Below are positions 1 to 12,900 of a stretch of 64,000 nt of DNA, one piece after another. A program made the translations under genes and the position numbers. Origin of the DNA: Owenia fusiformis (Eukaryota > Annelida > Polychaeta > Sabellida > Oweniidae); contig CAIIXF020000008.1 in assembly GCA_903813345.2 (NCBI GenBank), positions 4,475,341-4,539,340 of the forward strand, read 5' to 3'. The notes under the pieces were generated by a model. That model was given only the letters and a program-made list of their open reading frames with translations, made no database searches and was not told the DNA's origin. Every line of letters starts with the position of its first letter. Position 1 is the stretch's first letter.

Positions 1-938
1 TAAGGAAAAGTACCACTGAAACACTTGAGATAAACACTTAGAAACTCTCCCAAAACTCATCAAATCAGGGCCATAAATGTCCTCTACCACTAATTGAATC
101 TGCTAAGAAAGTTGGTAATCTGCAAAATACCCACAATTTAATCATCACAAAGTTGCATCTATTCTGCATCATCTTTCTCCTTAAAATAACTGAACCCCGA
201 CTTTTCTTGGATTTCTGTATAATTTAGAGTGTTGACTACAATCTGACTATTATCCCTTACATATTCTATCATTTGCCATATATTATCTTGCATTTCAATA
301 TGACGATGAATGTCATTTTATGAATGGGCAGTCCACACCTGTTACAGGTAAGTGTTATCAATATTCTCTACCTGGATCTTCATGGACTTCATTGAATTCA
401 AATATTTTCTACCAAATTATATACAGGTGTAGTTTCTTAATCAACATTCCAAATTTTAGAGTGATCCTGGCACCAAAAATTAGAGTCCTGATATAAAACA
501 AATTGAGAGATCTGACGAAAAGAAAAAGTAAGATCATGAGACAAATACATCATTTTAGTCATGAATCTATAAATAATAGAAGCCTTTAAATCTTACAAGT
601 CACTTTGCAAGAAAAATATGACCCTTTAAATATGTAATATGGTCAACCATATAAGAAAAATATGAACCTTTAAATAGATAAGTCATTTCATTTCAGTCAT
701 GCATTTATTGACCTACAGGGACAACTCCCCATAGTATTTCCCAATTACCTTTTCCATAATTTCCCAGCCAGCTCTTCACAAATCTTGTTCAATCTGATAA
801 TATATTGGAGAAATCACCAATGTTCTGTTATAGGTTCAGACATATTGATCTGGCTGGGTAGACTTGGCGACTGACCCAGATAGGATTATGTAGATAATCC
901 AGAAATGAAAGAAGCAGGGGGAGTCTACAACTGAAACA

Positions 939-1046
939 TAGTCCTGCATTAAACCTCTGTGTTATACCCTCCCCCAGCATCCTCTCGAATATAATTGTTG
1001 CAATAGATATTATTACAGTATTTGGTGGAGACTTGAGGCAAGACTA
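939..1046. mobile_element. MITE of the TAGTCTTGC-TIR family (copy 1, diverged)
   Basis: It starts TAGTCCTGCATTAAA and ends CTTGAGGCAAGACTA, which are inverted versions of each other. It matches copies at 3967, 6914, 27131, 30796, 39859 and 58829. It has a C-rich centre and no coding capacity. Confidence 0.55.
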
Positions 1047-1119
1047 AATGGGCCATACATTGATTGATTACATTACGTTTTTGGGCTATTCATTTGCAAA
1101 TAATTTTACATATTTTTTC

Positions 1120-1625
1120 ATATTCCATTGCTCAACTTATTAAATTGCTGAACTCATATTTCTCTGCTAATAATATTGCTTAACTCTCAATGCATGTTGG
1201 TGTACAATATCATTTGATTTTTATTTAATTGATGAGGTACAAATAGACCATTCTAATATTCATCCCATCTTTCTCCTATTTACCTAGCAATATGTTTAAA
1301 CTCTGAAAGAACTGATAAAGGGCCGGGTTCTCTCACAGTAGTTTGCAAATCTTACATCATTGCTTGATTTATACCTTTTGCTCAATCTATATTGCTCAAC
1401 TTATTCTTTATACTTATAGTCACCTTATATAGCTCAACTCTCAGAACTGCTTAACTCAAAATATTTCTACATTGCTAAATCTCGTACTATACAGCCCAAA
1501 GATTCACATTATATTGCTGAACTTTCTTTATAATCATCTTGTATTGCTTAACTCTTAGAATTGCTCAACTCAAAATATTGCTGCAATACTAAATCTCATA
1601 GAGTCTAGCGATTCACATTATATCA
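1120..1625. repeat. degenerate tandem repeat, motif ATTGCTCAACTC, with ~109-bp duplication
   Basis: ATTGCT(C/T)AACT recurs many times. A longer unit is duplicated: GATTCACATTATAT ends one copy near 1514 and the next near 1622. The rest of 1-3966 is AT-rich sequence in which I see no gene. Confidence 0.5.
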
Positions 1626-3966
1626 ACATTCCAGTGGTCAAAACATGTAAAACACACAGCAGCAAGCCTTGGTTTGATCTTATCAAAACTGGCAGATATT
1701 TTGCAAGTTTGACTGAACAAGCTTTGCGCCAGTTGAGTTCTAATTAGTCTTGACCATTAATGATATTTCCAGGTAGACCTAGAAGCTTCTAATCTTTTAC
1801 TTAGAACCCCCTTGTGTTTTCAACCCCTTGTCTGATTTTCCTTTGAACGCAGGATTGCTTCCACTTCATGTTCATTACTACTACATTCATTATTATTACA
1901 TTCATGTATTGTAAACACACTGGATCAGTGAAAGATACAAAGATAAACACCATCTAATTTAGTCTTTTAGAGGGTTGTATCTTTTCAATCGTATTTCCCT
2001 TTAAAACAATAGAAAAGCCAAACAGTTTTAATGAATCTTGGCAGTTCATGGCAGCATAATCCTATCATACAATAGTATATCGTACAATAGTACATCATAC
2101 AATATTGAGCAATGTAACAATAATACATCTACAAATGGCCAAATTTCGTAATCAATTTAATCATACTAAACCATAATTCAATAGATAGGCTAACTAAGTC
2201 CATAGTGGACAATGCAGAAATCAATAAAGATACCCTAAAGCCGGATTAATTGGCTTAAGATACGGATGCAAATGCTCCCTTTAATCCAAGATGTCAAAAC
2301 AATTTAATTTCCATCGATTCCTCTGATACTAATTATGGAAATTATTACACGGGACAACATAGAAATCTTGACCAGTCAGATGTTAATGCCAATCGAATGT
2401 CACCAAAAGCTGGCCTGAATATGGAAACAAGATACAAATGAGATGATTTAATTAGTAATTAGATAGTACTGAAAGGCTAATTTCAATTAATGCTTAGAAT
2501 TATGTACTGTTTACACCAGACTGGACTATTCATGTCACCTTGCACTCTGTAAAATGTTAAATCAAGCAATTTAGGCCAAACAGAGAATATTCATTCTGCT
2601 CTTGTAAACTTATACTTTATGGTAAAGTCTTAACAGATAATTGAATATCTACTGGATAATATCATATTAGCCTACTGGTTTATGACTAACAAAATACTGA
2701 TAAACTAGTAATTTTGATTTTTGTGATAGAGGTCTAATATTTTTACCTATTTGATTTTCACTATTTAATGGGAGTAAACTATACTGTTAACCATTTCTCC
2801 CATAAGGGTATCAACCTTGTAAATTAAGATGAAGATCTAGTTTAAGAAGCACAAATTCCATGATCAGCTAGAGTACTCATACTAGTACTCTAACTATATA
2901 TCCCTTTCAGTCATAAAATACATGAAATACCTTCATGGATCAACATACTGAGCAGAACAATTGGAAAATCACATAAATCAAAATATGTGACAACCAAATG
3001 TCTATGTAGAAAGCATTACATTCCAGTCAAGGTCATTTCATGCATTGATTATCTATTAAACCTAGAATTCTAGATTCAACTTTCTTTGATTTCTAAGGTC
3101 TGGAACTAGTAAGCTAGTATAGTAGGATTTTGTAGAATTTTAAATAGATAAACTTGGTTCTCGGTTGTATCTATCTTTACACATATTAACTAAATTCTTC
3201 AATATTCCTCTCTTTTCTCACAAACCAAAATTAAGAAAGAACATTATTTTGGGATGATCACCATTTGGTTGAATGTATGGTCTAATGCATATTCATGAAA
3301 CAAATAAGTGAAATCACATACATATAATAATATGAATAATGTGAAGTAACACACAACCTGGCAATAAAATCACACTATGCTCATGTTCTAGAATGAAAAT
3401 ACATGATAGCAACTGCACCAGGAAATATTACAGAAATCATCACTTCAGTATATAGAAAATATATATTTTAACAGTTAAGCAGAATATAACCATGAATAAC
3501 AAAATGACCAGAGATGTCTTACGCTTGTATTGGACTACAAAAAAGCGAACTAAAACAGCAGATGAAAAATCCATGTGCTTGTAATACCATTGCATCTGCT
3601 GACATGAAAGGGATTCTGGAGAAATCTATGCATGAAATACCTAAATAGTGAGAATGTAAGAAAGATGAGTAAAAGATATTGAGTAAGATGAGACCATACA
3701 GTAAGTCAATACTTGAAAGTACATGTACATGTATGTATATGAAACTAATAAAAAACCAAGTCCTTAATTCAAATTATAACAAGAGAAAACAGAAATGATT
3801 CAGATTCGACAATCGCAATACAGAATATTTTAAAGGGCTGGCTTGAAAGAGTTTTGCTGATGCGTATGTTTGATGTTTTATCTCAGTAAATAGAAAACAT
3901 CAATGTGATTCACTATCTTAACTGATACAGCTCTTCTGTTTCAACTAGCTCTGGCTTGAATAGATA
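1626..3966. other. non-coding stretch, nothing recognised
   Basis: AT-rich intronic sequence with short microsatellite-like runs. No ORF, splice-flanked exon or clear repeat end was seen. Confidence 0.5.
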
Positions 3967-4096
3967 TAGTCTTGCTGCAGGACTCTGGACCCCCCCCCCC
4001 CCCTTTACTCTTTTCCTATATACTTCACAAACAATGGGGTGGTGTGTAATGGAAGGGGGGGGGGGTGGAGGGTCACAAGTGCTTGTAGCTAGACTA
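3967..4096. mobile_element. MITE of the TAGTCTTGC-TIR family (copy 2, with poly-C and poly-G tracts)
   Basis: Starts TAGTCTTGCTGCAG and ends CTTGTAGCTAGACTA. A 15-base C run on the left and a G run on the right make the interior self-complementary, so the whole unit can fold into one long hairpin. Confidence 0.7.
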
Positions 4097-4252
4097 TAAT
4101 AGAAACTAAAGACCTATTTACTCTGCTTTTCAAGGCAGGAAAGAGCGAGAAAGATATAAAGAGTCATAACTTAGTCATAACCAACAGAGATCAAACAGAG
4201 AATCATAGCTAAGAGAGTCATAGCTAAGAGTCTTGCTCAATTCTTATTCAAG

Positions 4253-4432
4253 TACAGTAAAACCTGTGTATACTGAACATATTTTGCAGAGAAAAAATGT
4301 CTAGTGTTTGTAGGTGTTCACTACAGAGAGGGTAATTTATACAGTAGTCAATAGAGTATGTACACACAAAGGGTGTCTTTTAGATAAGGTGTTCATTAGG
4401 TTGAGGTGTTCATTAAGACAGGTTTAGCTGTA
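4253..4432. mobile_element. pogo/Tigger-like MITE (CAGTAAAACCTG TIR, TA-flanked), copy 1
   Basis: Opens TA-CAGTAAAACCTG and closes CAGGTTTAGCTG-TA. The interior repeats the GTGTTCA(C/T)T motif. TA flanks and this TIR type are typical of pogo/Tigger-class non-autonomous elements. Related copies lie near 5661, 6709, 12145, 30960, 32621 and 47817. Confidence 0.6.
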
Positions 4433-4590
4433 TTTCAAAAAACATCAGCATTTTAAAAATGTTTCAACAACAAATACTGTTCATTAGTAAATTAGTAAAA
4501 CTGACCAAGAAGAATTCCAGAAAATAAAACAAGATTATCAGAGCCGAGGGTGAATCGAGATAACACTGAAAAAATACATGAATCTCAACT

Positions 4591-5422
4591 TTAATCACGG
4601 GCTGGTATCGGAATATTTGTCCGCTGTGACGGAGCATGCTATTTTTCATAAGAACACTAAGAATACTTCACGATTTATTTTTTAACTCATATGTTTCGTT
4701 ATACCATAGAAAATTACTTACTCCATGCAATGGATATATCATTTGCGGGTAACTTTCACTTCTGTTTGAAGTTCAATTATGCTGGGAAGAAAAGCTATTG
4801 AAAATGGCGCCGGAGTACCATACTTCAAAATGTACCATTTCTTGTTTAACTTTCCATTGGCACGATATAGTGACATGATAATATTTACACATGGTTTCAG
4901 CATAACTAAGAAGGTATAGATGAGATGTTGATGTATTTGGTCTTTTTAATTCTTTTATAAAAAATGATTTTAAATTTTTCTGTCCGCTGTGACGGAGCAG
5001 TTGCAAATGTGAACTGTGAAAATGCTCCGTCACAGCGGACAAAAAATATTAATATTATTTTTTATCAAAAAAATTAAAAAGACCCAATGCATTAATATCT
5101 CATTAATACATTCAGAGTTATGCTGAAAACATATGTTAATATTATCGTGTCACAATATCATGCCATTAAAAAGAAATGGTACATTTTAGAGTTTGATACT
5201 CTGGCGCCGTTTTCAATAGCTTTTACTCCTAGCATTATTGGACTTCAAACAGAAGTGACGATCACCCGCAAATGATATATCCATTGCATGCAGTAAGTAA
5301 TTTTATTTGATATAACGAAACATATGAGTTAAAAAATAAATCGTGAAGCATTCTCAGTGTTTTTTTGAAAAATAGCATGCTCCGTCACAGCGGACAAACC
5401 TTTTGATACCAGCCTGTGTTAA
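4591..5422. mobile_element. fold-back element with ~400-bp inverted arms, flanked by TTAA
   Basis: The left arm (from 4591) and right arm (to 5422) are inverted copies, roughly 80% alike by eye. Each begins at a TTAA followed by a shared GGCTGGTATC block. An 18-base motif, TGCTCCGTCACAGCGGAC, occurs once near each outer end and once each side of the centre (about 4620, 4981, 5024 and 5380), with opposite orientation in the two arms. No transposase ORF is present, so the element is non-autonomous. Short ORFs in the arms are not credible genes. Confidence 0.75.
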
Positions 5423-6708
5423 TACCAGTAGTACTTTTCCCTACCAGTACCCATACTTCAGGTGTATTCATTTTGTAAATATTTGCATGCACATATAGAG
5501 TAATATCATGATAGAGGTAGTCTGTCAAAATTTTCTTTGCAAAATTTTACTTCACCCAAAAAAGAATTCTATTCTAGTACACAAACTATAATATAAACAA
5601 GCATGATATTATTAAATTATTCGAGAGGGGCATTTAATTTGAAGGAAAGAACTTCAATGTGAACACCTTCAAATAAAACAATAATAGCCAATCCTAGCCA
5701 GTCCTAGCAAGTCCTAGCAATGTTCAGATGTATGGTTAAGACAGGTTTTACTGCAGGATGCTTCAGAATAGGAACAAGCAACTAGAGAGCAAATGGTACC
5801 TACCAATTTTATTTAAACAGAAAACCTAAAAAAATGTTTATATGTTATTACAAAAAATCTGTTTCATTAACAAGGGTGGGGGGTGGTCAATTAAGTACCA
5901 ACCTTTTGAGGTAAACTGTATGAGTCATTAGTATTACATTCAGACGAGTGTATGCATTCTAGAAAATGAATTTTACCAATTGCTGCTCAACCCACTATAT
6001 ACAAGGGATTAGTAGTACACTATGAGAAAAACTTATAACAAAATTGCACATAAAAGCGAGTCAAAGAATGAGCTATTTGATTCGATTTGTAAAAAATAGA
6101 ATCACAAAGAACATCTGAAATGTCGACCTAACCTGTATGAAATGAGGAAAACCATTTTAAGGGTTACTGACATCATAAAAAAACAGAATCAAAAATATAT
6201 TTGTTCCCATATTGAGAAGATAAATAAACAAAGATGGTGAAAAATAAAAATGCTTTGCTAGAATCTGAACAAGCGTTTTAACGCTAGAGCCACAAAGAAA
6301 GAAAGTAAAGAATCTTATCCATGTCAGTTTGACCTGGAGAGTCTTACAGGCAGTACCTTGGAGAAAAATACCAATAAGGTCATACATATTCCACACTATT
6401 TCTCTCTTAAATTTGAATGAAGTGTATTATATTCTTGCATTTCTATACAATTTAGAGTATTTCCTATTTAGTGATATAATCATTTCTTGCTTATTTCATT
6501 CATTTTCTCCCTTTTATCTATTTTGAAACATGACCTGTGGTGTATTACAGTTGGGAAAGTCCCATCTGTTCTGGGATTGAACGGAGACAACATAATCATA
6601 TTCTAGAATTCTACTATCTAACATCCTGCCTAAGGCGTTTGCAGAGGCAAGATTACAGACCTTTTTGAAATCTTTGCTCTTCATAATTTTGCAGACATGA
6701 TTGTATTA
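5423..6708. other. non-coding stretch with one pogo-like fragment (5661-5755)
   Basis: 5661-5755 contains GTGAACACC-type sequence and ends ACAGGTTTTACTGCA, a truncated member of the pogo-like family. The remainder shows nothing recognisable. Confidence 0.45.
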
Positions 6709-6884
6709 TAAACCTGTATTAGTAAACACTTCTCTCTCGTAAACACCTGCATTTAGTGAACACCACTTCAAGACACATTCTACATTGACTCCTGTATAAA
6801 TTCCCCTCTGTAATGAACACCCACCTACAGTGAACACTTTTTTGTGGCTCCATAGATGTTCAATCTATATAGGTTTTACCTGTT
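6709..6884. mobile_element. pogo-like MITE (GTGAACAC interior), copy 2
   Basis: The interior carries repeated GTAAACAC/GTGAACAC words and the shared block TTTGTGGCTC near 6841, and it ends TAGGTTTTACCTG. This matches the copies at 12145 and 4253. The left end is degenerate. Confidence 0.5.
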
Positions 6885-6913
6885 CTGAGGTTTGTCTCTT
6901 TGAACTCTATGCA

Positions 6914-7019
6914 AATTCTTGCTTCCAGCCCATGTGACCCCCTCCCTACCTATATACTCTAACTCTGCATGGAGGTAAAGTAGATGTGGGAGAGGCCCCG
7001 GCTACTTGGTGCAAGACTA
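6914..7019. mobile_element. MITE of the TAGTCTTGC-TIR family (copy 3)
   Basis: The left end CTTGCTTCCAG is degenerate. The right end GGTGCAAGACTA is intact. It has the C-rich/G-rich halves seen in other family members. Confidence 0.5.
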
Positions 7020-7319
7020 TACCATGCATGTACTTTGTTCATTTTGTAATCCAAATCATGGGATTACACAATAAAATTTGAGAGGCTTTCATATGGTTTA
7101 CCCTTTCCAATAGCCTAAGAAATCAGAGCCTCTAAAAGCCTCAATGACTACTAGGCTTGGTCCCTCAGAGTAGTCTACATACACTGGTTACATAGAATCT
7201 AAGAGAAGCCTTATTAGTTGCTATGTATCCCCTTTATCAATGTCTTTCATTGGGCATCCTATGGGGCAGGTGTACACAGGGCACATTTCTCAGATAATTA
7301 TACAATTTATCTCTTCCCA
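7020..7319. other. non-coding stretch, nothing recognised
   Basis: AT-rich sequence with no ORF or repeat end that I can support. Confidence 0.4.
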
Positions 7320-8025
7320 TTAACCTTCTGCACTCTGACTTATTTCAGCAAATATATCCCACGCATCTGACTTATTTTTTCACAAATGATATGCCTGGAC
7401 TAAATAATTAATATCTCAATAACTACTGAATGAATCTGGATAAAATTTTCACAAAGGGAAGATACACTGGCGTGGCTCATGAAAAAATGTTCTCATGAAT
7501 TTTTTTCGTACATAAACACGACTGGGCATAAATATACCATGAATACTCCTCCAGAATCCGCCGTTTCGCCCCTCGGGAGATTCAACGTCTGGTCAGAATC
7601 CAAAACTGAATTTGCAGCGATCGAATGTTCTTCTTTACAGTTCAGAAAATATTCTAGTTTCTATTTTCGATGACCATTATCGGCTTCCAAGAGCCTAAAG
7701 AGCTCAAAATCGCAATCCATTTCCTCCACATTTTCGTTGTGATCGTATTTGGCCGTCATTTTGTACGATTTGTTCATTAAAAACGACTTAAACACTGTTT
7801 AAATTGTTCAATTGAGAAATATTTTTCGAAACATCACAATTTCTAGATCAACAGGAAGTCACCTACTAAGGACTGAATAAATCGGGCAATCTAATTGGAT
7901 CATAAGAACGGCGGGAAAAAGTAAAGTTTTCAAAAGTTAGATTTGTGTCGTCCGGATCCGCCGGTGGATTCTGGCGGTAATTTTGAATGGGCGGACGCGG
8001 TCGCCGGTGGTCTGCTAAAGGTTAA
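7320..8025. mobile_element. TTAA-flanked element, possible piggyBac-type non-autonomous copy
   Basis: The left end reads TTAACCTTCTGCA and the right end, reverse-complemented, reads TTAACCTTTAGCA. TTAA targets are typical of piggyBac transposons. The interior is relatively GC-rich (for example the CCGCCGG words near 7960-8015) compared with its surroundings. No transposase ORF was found. Confidence 0.4.
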
Positions 8026-8545
8026 ATTCCAAAATGTCTCTCTACTGATAATCATGACAGTGGCACCATGAAGAACTAGGTAACCCAAATGTATAAGAAA
8101 CATTTGTTCTGCCATATTTTGCCATCTCACAAATGCGTCCCTGCATGGTACTTCCCCTAATATTTATACCTCTACTCCCAATATTTGTAGCTCATCTTTA
8201 AGTATCTATACCCCCCAATATCAGAACTCCTTCTCCATATTTTTGTACCCTTTCCTCTAATATGTGTGCCCCTTCTCAAGATATTTTGTAACCTTTCTCG
8301 CAATATCTATACCCATTTCTCGCAATATCTATACCCTTCTTCAGATAGTTTTCTCCCAGTAAATCTACACATTCTCCAAACTGCTGTACCATTTCCCCCA
8401 ACATCTGCACCCCTTCTACCCCTTCCTCCAATCTGTACCCTTTCTCTGTGTATTTCTACACTTCCCCCAGATATGTATATCCTTTCTCCCAATATCTGTA
8501 CCCTATCACCCAATATATGTACCCCTTCCCTTATTCTATTCTGCA
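8026..8545. repeat. degenerate minisatellite, pyrimidine-rich ~22-bp unit (core 8150-8545)
   Basis: From about 8150, variants of ATATCTGTACCC(T/C)TTCTCCCA recur with a period near 20-25 bases. The ORFs on both strands here (8266-8550 plus, 8307-8648 minus) are products of the repeat rather than genes. Confidence 0.55.
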
Positions 8546-11500
8546 GGTGAAGTAATGTATCATACAGTATATATATTATAATAAGAATGAACAATTCTAG
8601 TCTAGAATTAACCCCATATATTGGCCCTTCATACCCTTGTCCTATCAATACAGACTTATCTTAAACAGATGAGAAAAAAGATATTGTAAGTAGGGCAAGG
8701 CATGTTGCAAGACTTGTAAGACGTCTAAATGAAGCCAGTTCTACAGCAACATCATACACCAAACATAAGGTGTAGATAACTATACAGATAAACATAACTG
8801 ATATTTAAAACATCTGAATGATCATGTTTTAAAACTCAAAATATGGCAAAATAAAGAGGAATTGACATGAAATAAATAAAATCAATAAGACATTAACACT
8901 CTAAATTATCTATAAAAGTAAAAAAATTAGACACTTCAATCAAATTTTAGAGAGAAAACAGTGGAATAAGCACAAGCAGACATATATTTCAAAATGGACG
9001 CAAACAAATCTGGTAGATAATACCTGTGTCACTGTAATCTACAACCACAGGTATCAGGACAACTTGAACCAAATTCAAAGTAAACCACAACCCCTGGGTA
9101 CAAATTGGCTTTGCTTTTTATCATACTTCTCACAAAGACAGAGATCGATGTAACATGGAAAATACCACTTCTCCAGAATAGTGCTGGGCTGCAGGCATTA
9201 TTAGTACATTAGTATCATTTTCCAGAATCATCAAAACAAAAGCTCAAAGATTTATTTCAGATAATATAAAAGAGAAAGGATGCTTGGTGATATAAATTAT
9301 GCCTAACCAAAATTACCACGTTACATCTGCCAGTCTAAGCATTTTATAAGCAGAGTGAGTTCTCAAGTACTTGAACAGATTCTACGGAGATTTACTTGTA
9401 TAATAACACTTGAAATATCTAAACAGCTGATGCATGCTTTGTGTACCTTTCTCTACCCCTCCCTACCCAGGGGCACTTTGATCATAGAAAAACATGTCTT
9501 ATCAATATAACACGTGCAGTCTAGTTATAATCTACTGAAATGAAGCTCTCTTTTTAGAAGTGAAGTCATATGAATGCAAATGGTACTTATCTCTTCCTTA
9601 TAAAACAAAATTGAATCAAATAGACCAAATCAAAAACTCAAGCATACAAGTCCTATTTTCCTCTCGATTCATGTGTAACTCAACACAGTATATTACAGGC
9701 ATATACAGTGTACTATTATACCACAAATAACAATCTATAGTATTGAACAGTATCACGATTTATGTCTTAAAATGTAAACAGGAAGTCAAATAGAGCTGAA
9801 ACACACACAAATTTTACATTCTTCTAATTTTTTTATTAACTTAGAAATACTATACTTTTCAAATGTGCGATAATTTATTTTTAATACACCTTTGGAATAC
9901 ATGTTTGGGGCCAAAATGTCTTCTACTTTAAATTTAGCATGTATAATAGAACTTGATATTCATTAAACAACTGCCGGATGAAGATACTTCAAAGTCATAT
10001 CAAAGGATAAGATAGGTCAACATCTTCTATATTCATTTCCAAATATCCATGATCCTGGCCATGATCATGATAACAACAATAATGAACATGTATAAATGTT
10101 TAAAAATCTCTACTTCAGATTCAAAATGCACAACATTCTAAGGATCAACCAGTGTTAAAAATAGCATTTTCGTCATATATACTCTCTGATATAATCTTCA
10201 TAATAAAATATAGAGTTCAACTTTCTTGCAACTTTTTATAAATAATAGTACAGACTTGACATCTTACCAGGATTCCTTCCAAATTCCATGTATTTACAGT
10301 TTATTTCATAACGTAACCCCCCATGAAACATTATTTCTGGGAGTCCATGTTTTCAGGTGAAAATATGTGACTGACCTGATTTCTTAGTCAGGTGGTGATA
10401 TGGACCGATTCAACTGGAATTTGATGAATCTGTTAAAGACAGACTTTCTGAACCACTTGGTTGCTCATTAGACCTTATAAGGCAAGTCACACCCATTAGG
10501 CTTGTCAATCAAATCCTTATCCAATCAGCTAATAGTGATGCTTTATGGGATAATATTTATGTTTATAAACATAACAAAAGCACATGTTATAATTTCAAAC
10601 TTTACAGTTAGTGAACATGAACTGAATGATAGCAATTGACCAACATTTTTTTAACCAAGAGTCTTTATACATTTTGTTATGCTTGCTACATAGATTTTCC
10701 AGTTAATATATGTAAAGTAAATGTAGGTCTCCTTTAGGTAAATTGATTCATGTTCTAATAATCCCTAACATCTAAATTTGATATCATAAAGCAATTGCTT
10801 TTGGGGTCATTTCAAGATTTAAATGTAGATACCAGCACAAAAGCTTATAATGTATGGGAAATTCTGTACAAATTGAAAATTGTATTGGTTATTTCATCTG
10901 GTCCCTACCTACCACAAAGGGTTGCACTCATTCATGCCCTTCATTTATGCAATAATTCTGCACTTTTCAACCTCTATTACCATGTTGTACCAGGGTGTCT
11001 CCAAATTTGAAATTGATGATATTTTATATTTATGTAACCATATGCAAATGGTAAGAGATAATGAATTGTCCCATTTCCTAGGGGTGTTCCATATGGGACC
11101 TGTTCTAATACATTTTCTCTCAGGTAAAAACCCTTTGTAAACAGGTTTTAGGACAAATGGAACATCCAAAATAGTGAATTTGTGCTTGTGTTGTGCAGTA
11201 GACCTCATTCTTACACAGTCATTATACAGTGAATATGTCTCAACCATAAGAAAAACAGAGTGCTGATGTTCAAGATTGAACTAACAGGATATGAAACAAT
11301 AAATTAAAGACAGAGCTATCTTCACATTGACTTGCCGAAAGTACTCGTAAAAGCAAGTTTGAGCAAAAAGAAACTTTTGTAAAATCATCAAACTCTTGAA
11401 AAGGCAATAGATGACTTTCTTATATCAATGTTAGCCAAGTGAACCATGGCCAAGTATATTGCAATAATCGCAAGTCTTTGGAACAGTATACAGTTATCTT

Positions 11501-12144
11501 GAAGTCTTTTACATCAAGCAAATACATTGGATTTTGTAATTATATATAATGTCTTTGGAGTCATATCTTTAATATACCATATGTAGGTAAGTAAATGACA
11601 CATTTCTTATGATTAACATTAGTATGAATTATGTTTTATTGAAATGGTACTTATAACATGTGCTTTTGAAAGATTTACAAACAAACTTTACATCATGTGA
11701 CCCTGAATACCTCACCTCATTGGTTGAAATTTGAATTAGGCCACTCCTCTTAATTAAAAAAATTACCAATTTTCAAATAAGGATTTCTAAAAAAGTAAAG
11801 CATAATTGCAATAATTGATTAATAGATTTCAAGGAGAATGTATTCATAAACGTCTGTGACAATTTTTATGGTGATCTGTTGGCTACCACTAACAGAAAAT
11901 CAAAATTATTCCTCTTGACTAGAATTTTTCATATTCCTAATATTTTCAAATTGAGAATGACTCCATTTTTACTGGTCTAGCTGCTTTTATAGTGGAGGCT
12001 CTGTCTTTAAGTATTTCCTGGTCTAGAGAAAAATAAGATCTCAAAAACCATATACAAGTAATCATATTCCAATATAATATTCTTCAAGAAATTCATAATA
12101 TGGAATCCAAGATGTAAGGAGCTAAAAACTCAAATCTTCTATAT
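8546..12144. other. non-coding stretch, nothing recognised
   Basis: About 3.6 kb of AT-rich sequence. The short ORFs near 10795-11247 overlap one another on both strands, have no recognisable domain and lack exon-like splice sites. Confidence 0.5.
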
Positions 12145-12231
12145 AAAAATGCCTCTCTGTAGTGAATACCTGCTTATAGTGAACACATTTTGTGGCTCTA
12201 TAGGTGTTCACTGAATACAGGTTTTACTGTA
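12145..12231. mobile_element. pogo-like MITE, 5'-truncated copy
   Basis: Contains GTGAACAC and TTTGTGGCTC blocks and ends ACAGGTTTTACTGTA, like the copies at 6709 and 4253. The left half is missing. Confidence 0.5.
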
Positions 12232-12833
12232 TACAGTATAATACTACTGTAATTATATACATGTAATACATTTATTCATTGCATATTATCACTTTGATAG
12301 TGATACCCTACAATGCAATTGCTACCATTCTAGAAGAGCTCAATCATTGAATCTTGATAATCTACACTAACTTATGACCTCCGAGCCTCAAACCTATCAC
12401 AGATATTTTTACCTGCTGCTTGTTCTGGTAACAGAAACCAAAGACATGCTTTTTTAGAACAAATATATATATATAGAACCAAGGAATTCTAGCCATAATT
12501 GATCTATGCTGTTACCTACATATATAGAGGGATTAGGGTTAGCATTTTTTGCCCTATATCAAATTCTCAGCCAGTATTAATAGAACCATGATGCCCACAG
12601 ACCAGAGTTATGAGTAATCACTTCTACTACTATAGATGAAGCTCTTTCAAATGTGAAATGAACAAGACCCTTTAACATCTTATACTGTACCATTAACCAA
12701 TCTATTTCAAAACATGTTACATCTACAAGACCCCTTAAGCAGTAAAGAAACATTATACGATCAATGTCAACTTTTTATATCTGATGTGGTTCCTAGGTCT
12801 ACCTCATATCCTCCAGGTTGGACATGTGTGGTA

Positions 12834-12900
12834 TTAACCCTCACACTGCTGCAGCCACCATCAAACAATTTAAGGAGGACTCCAGGTTATGAAGGGTTAA
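12834..12900. mobile_element. tiny TTAA-flanked inverted-repeat element
   Basis: Left TTAACCCTCA and right TGAAGGGTTAA are inverted with one mismatch, and both begin at TTAA. CCCT directly after TTAA is the piggyBac-type end. At 67 bp it may be an internally deleted relic. Confidence 0.3.

Noticed and set aside
8266-8648. Repetitive ORFs on both strands
   Set aside because: They are translations of a pyrimidine-rich minisatellite; open on both strands because of the repeat.
10795-11247. Three overlapping ORFs of 71-100 codons on both strands
   Set aside because: No domain, no splice sites, mutually exclusive frames.
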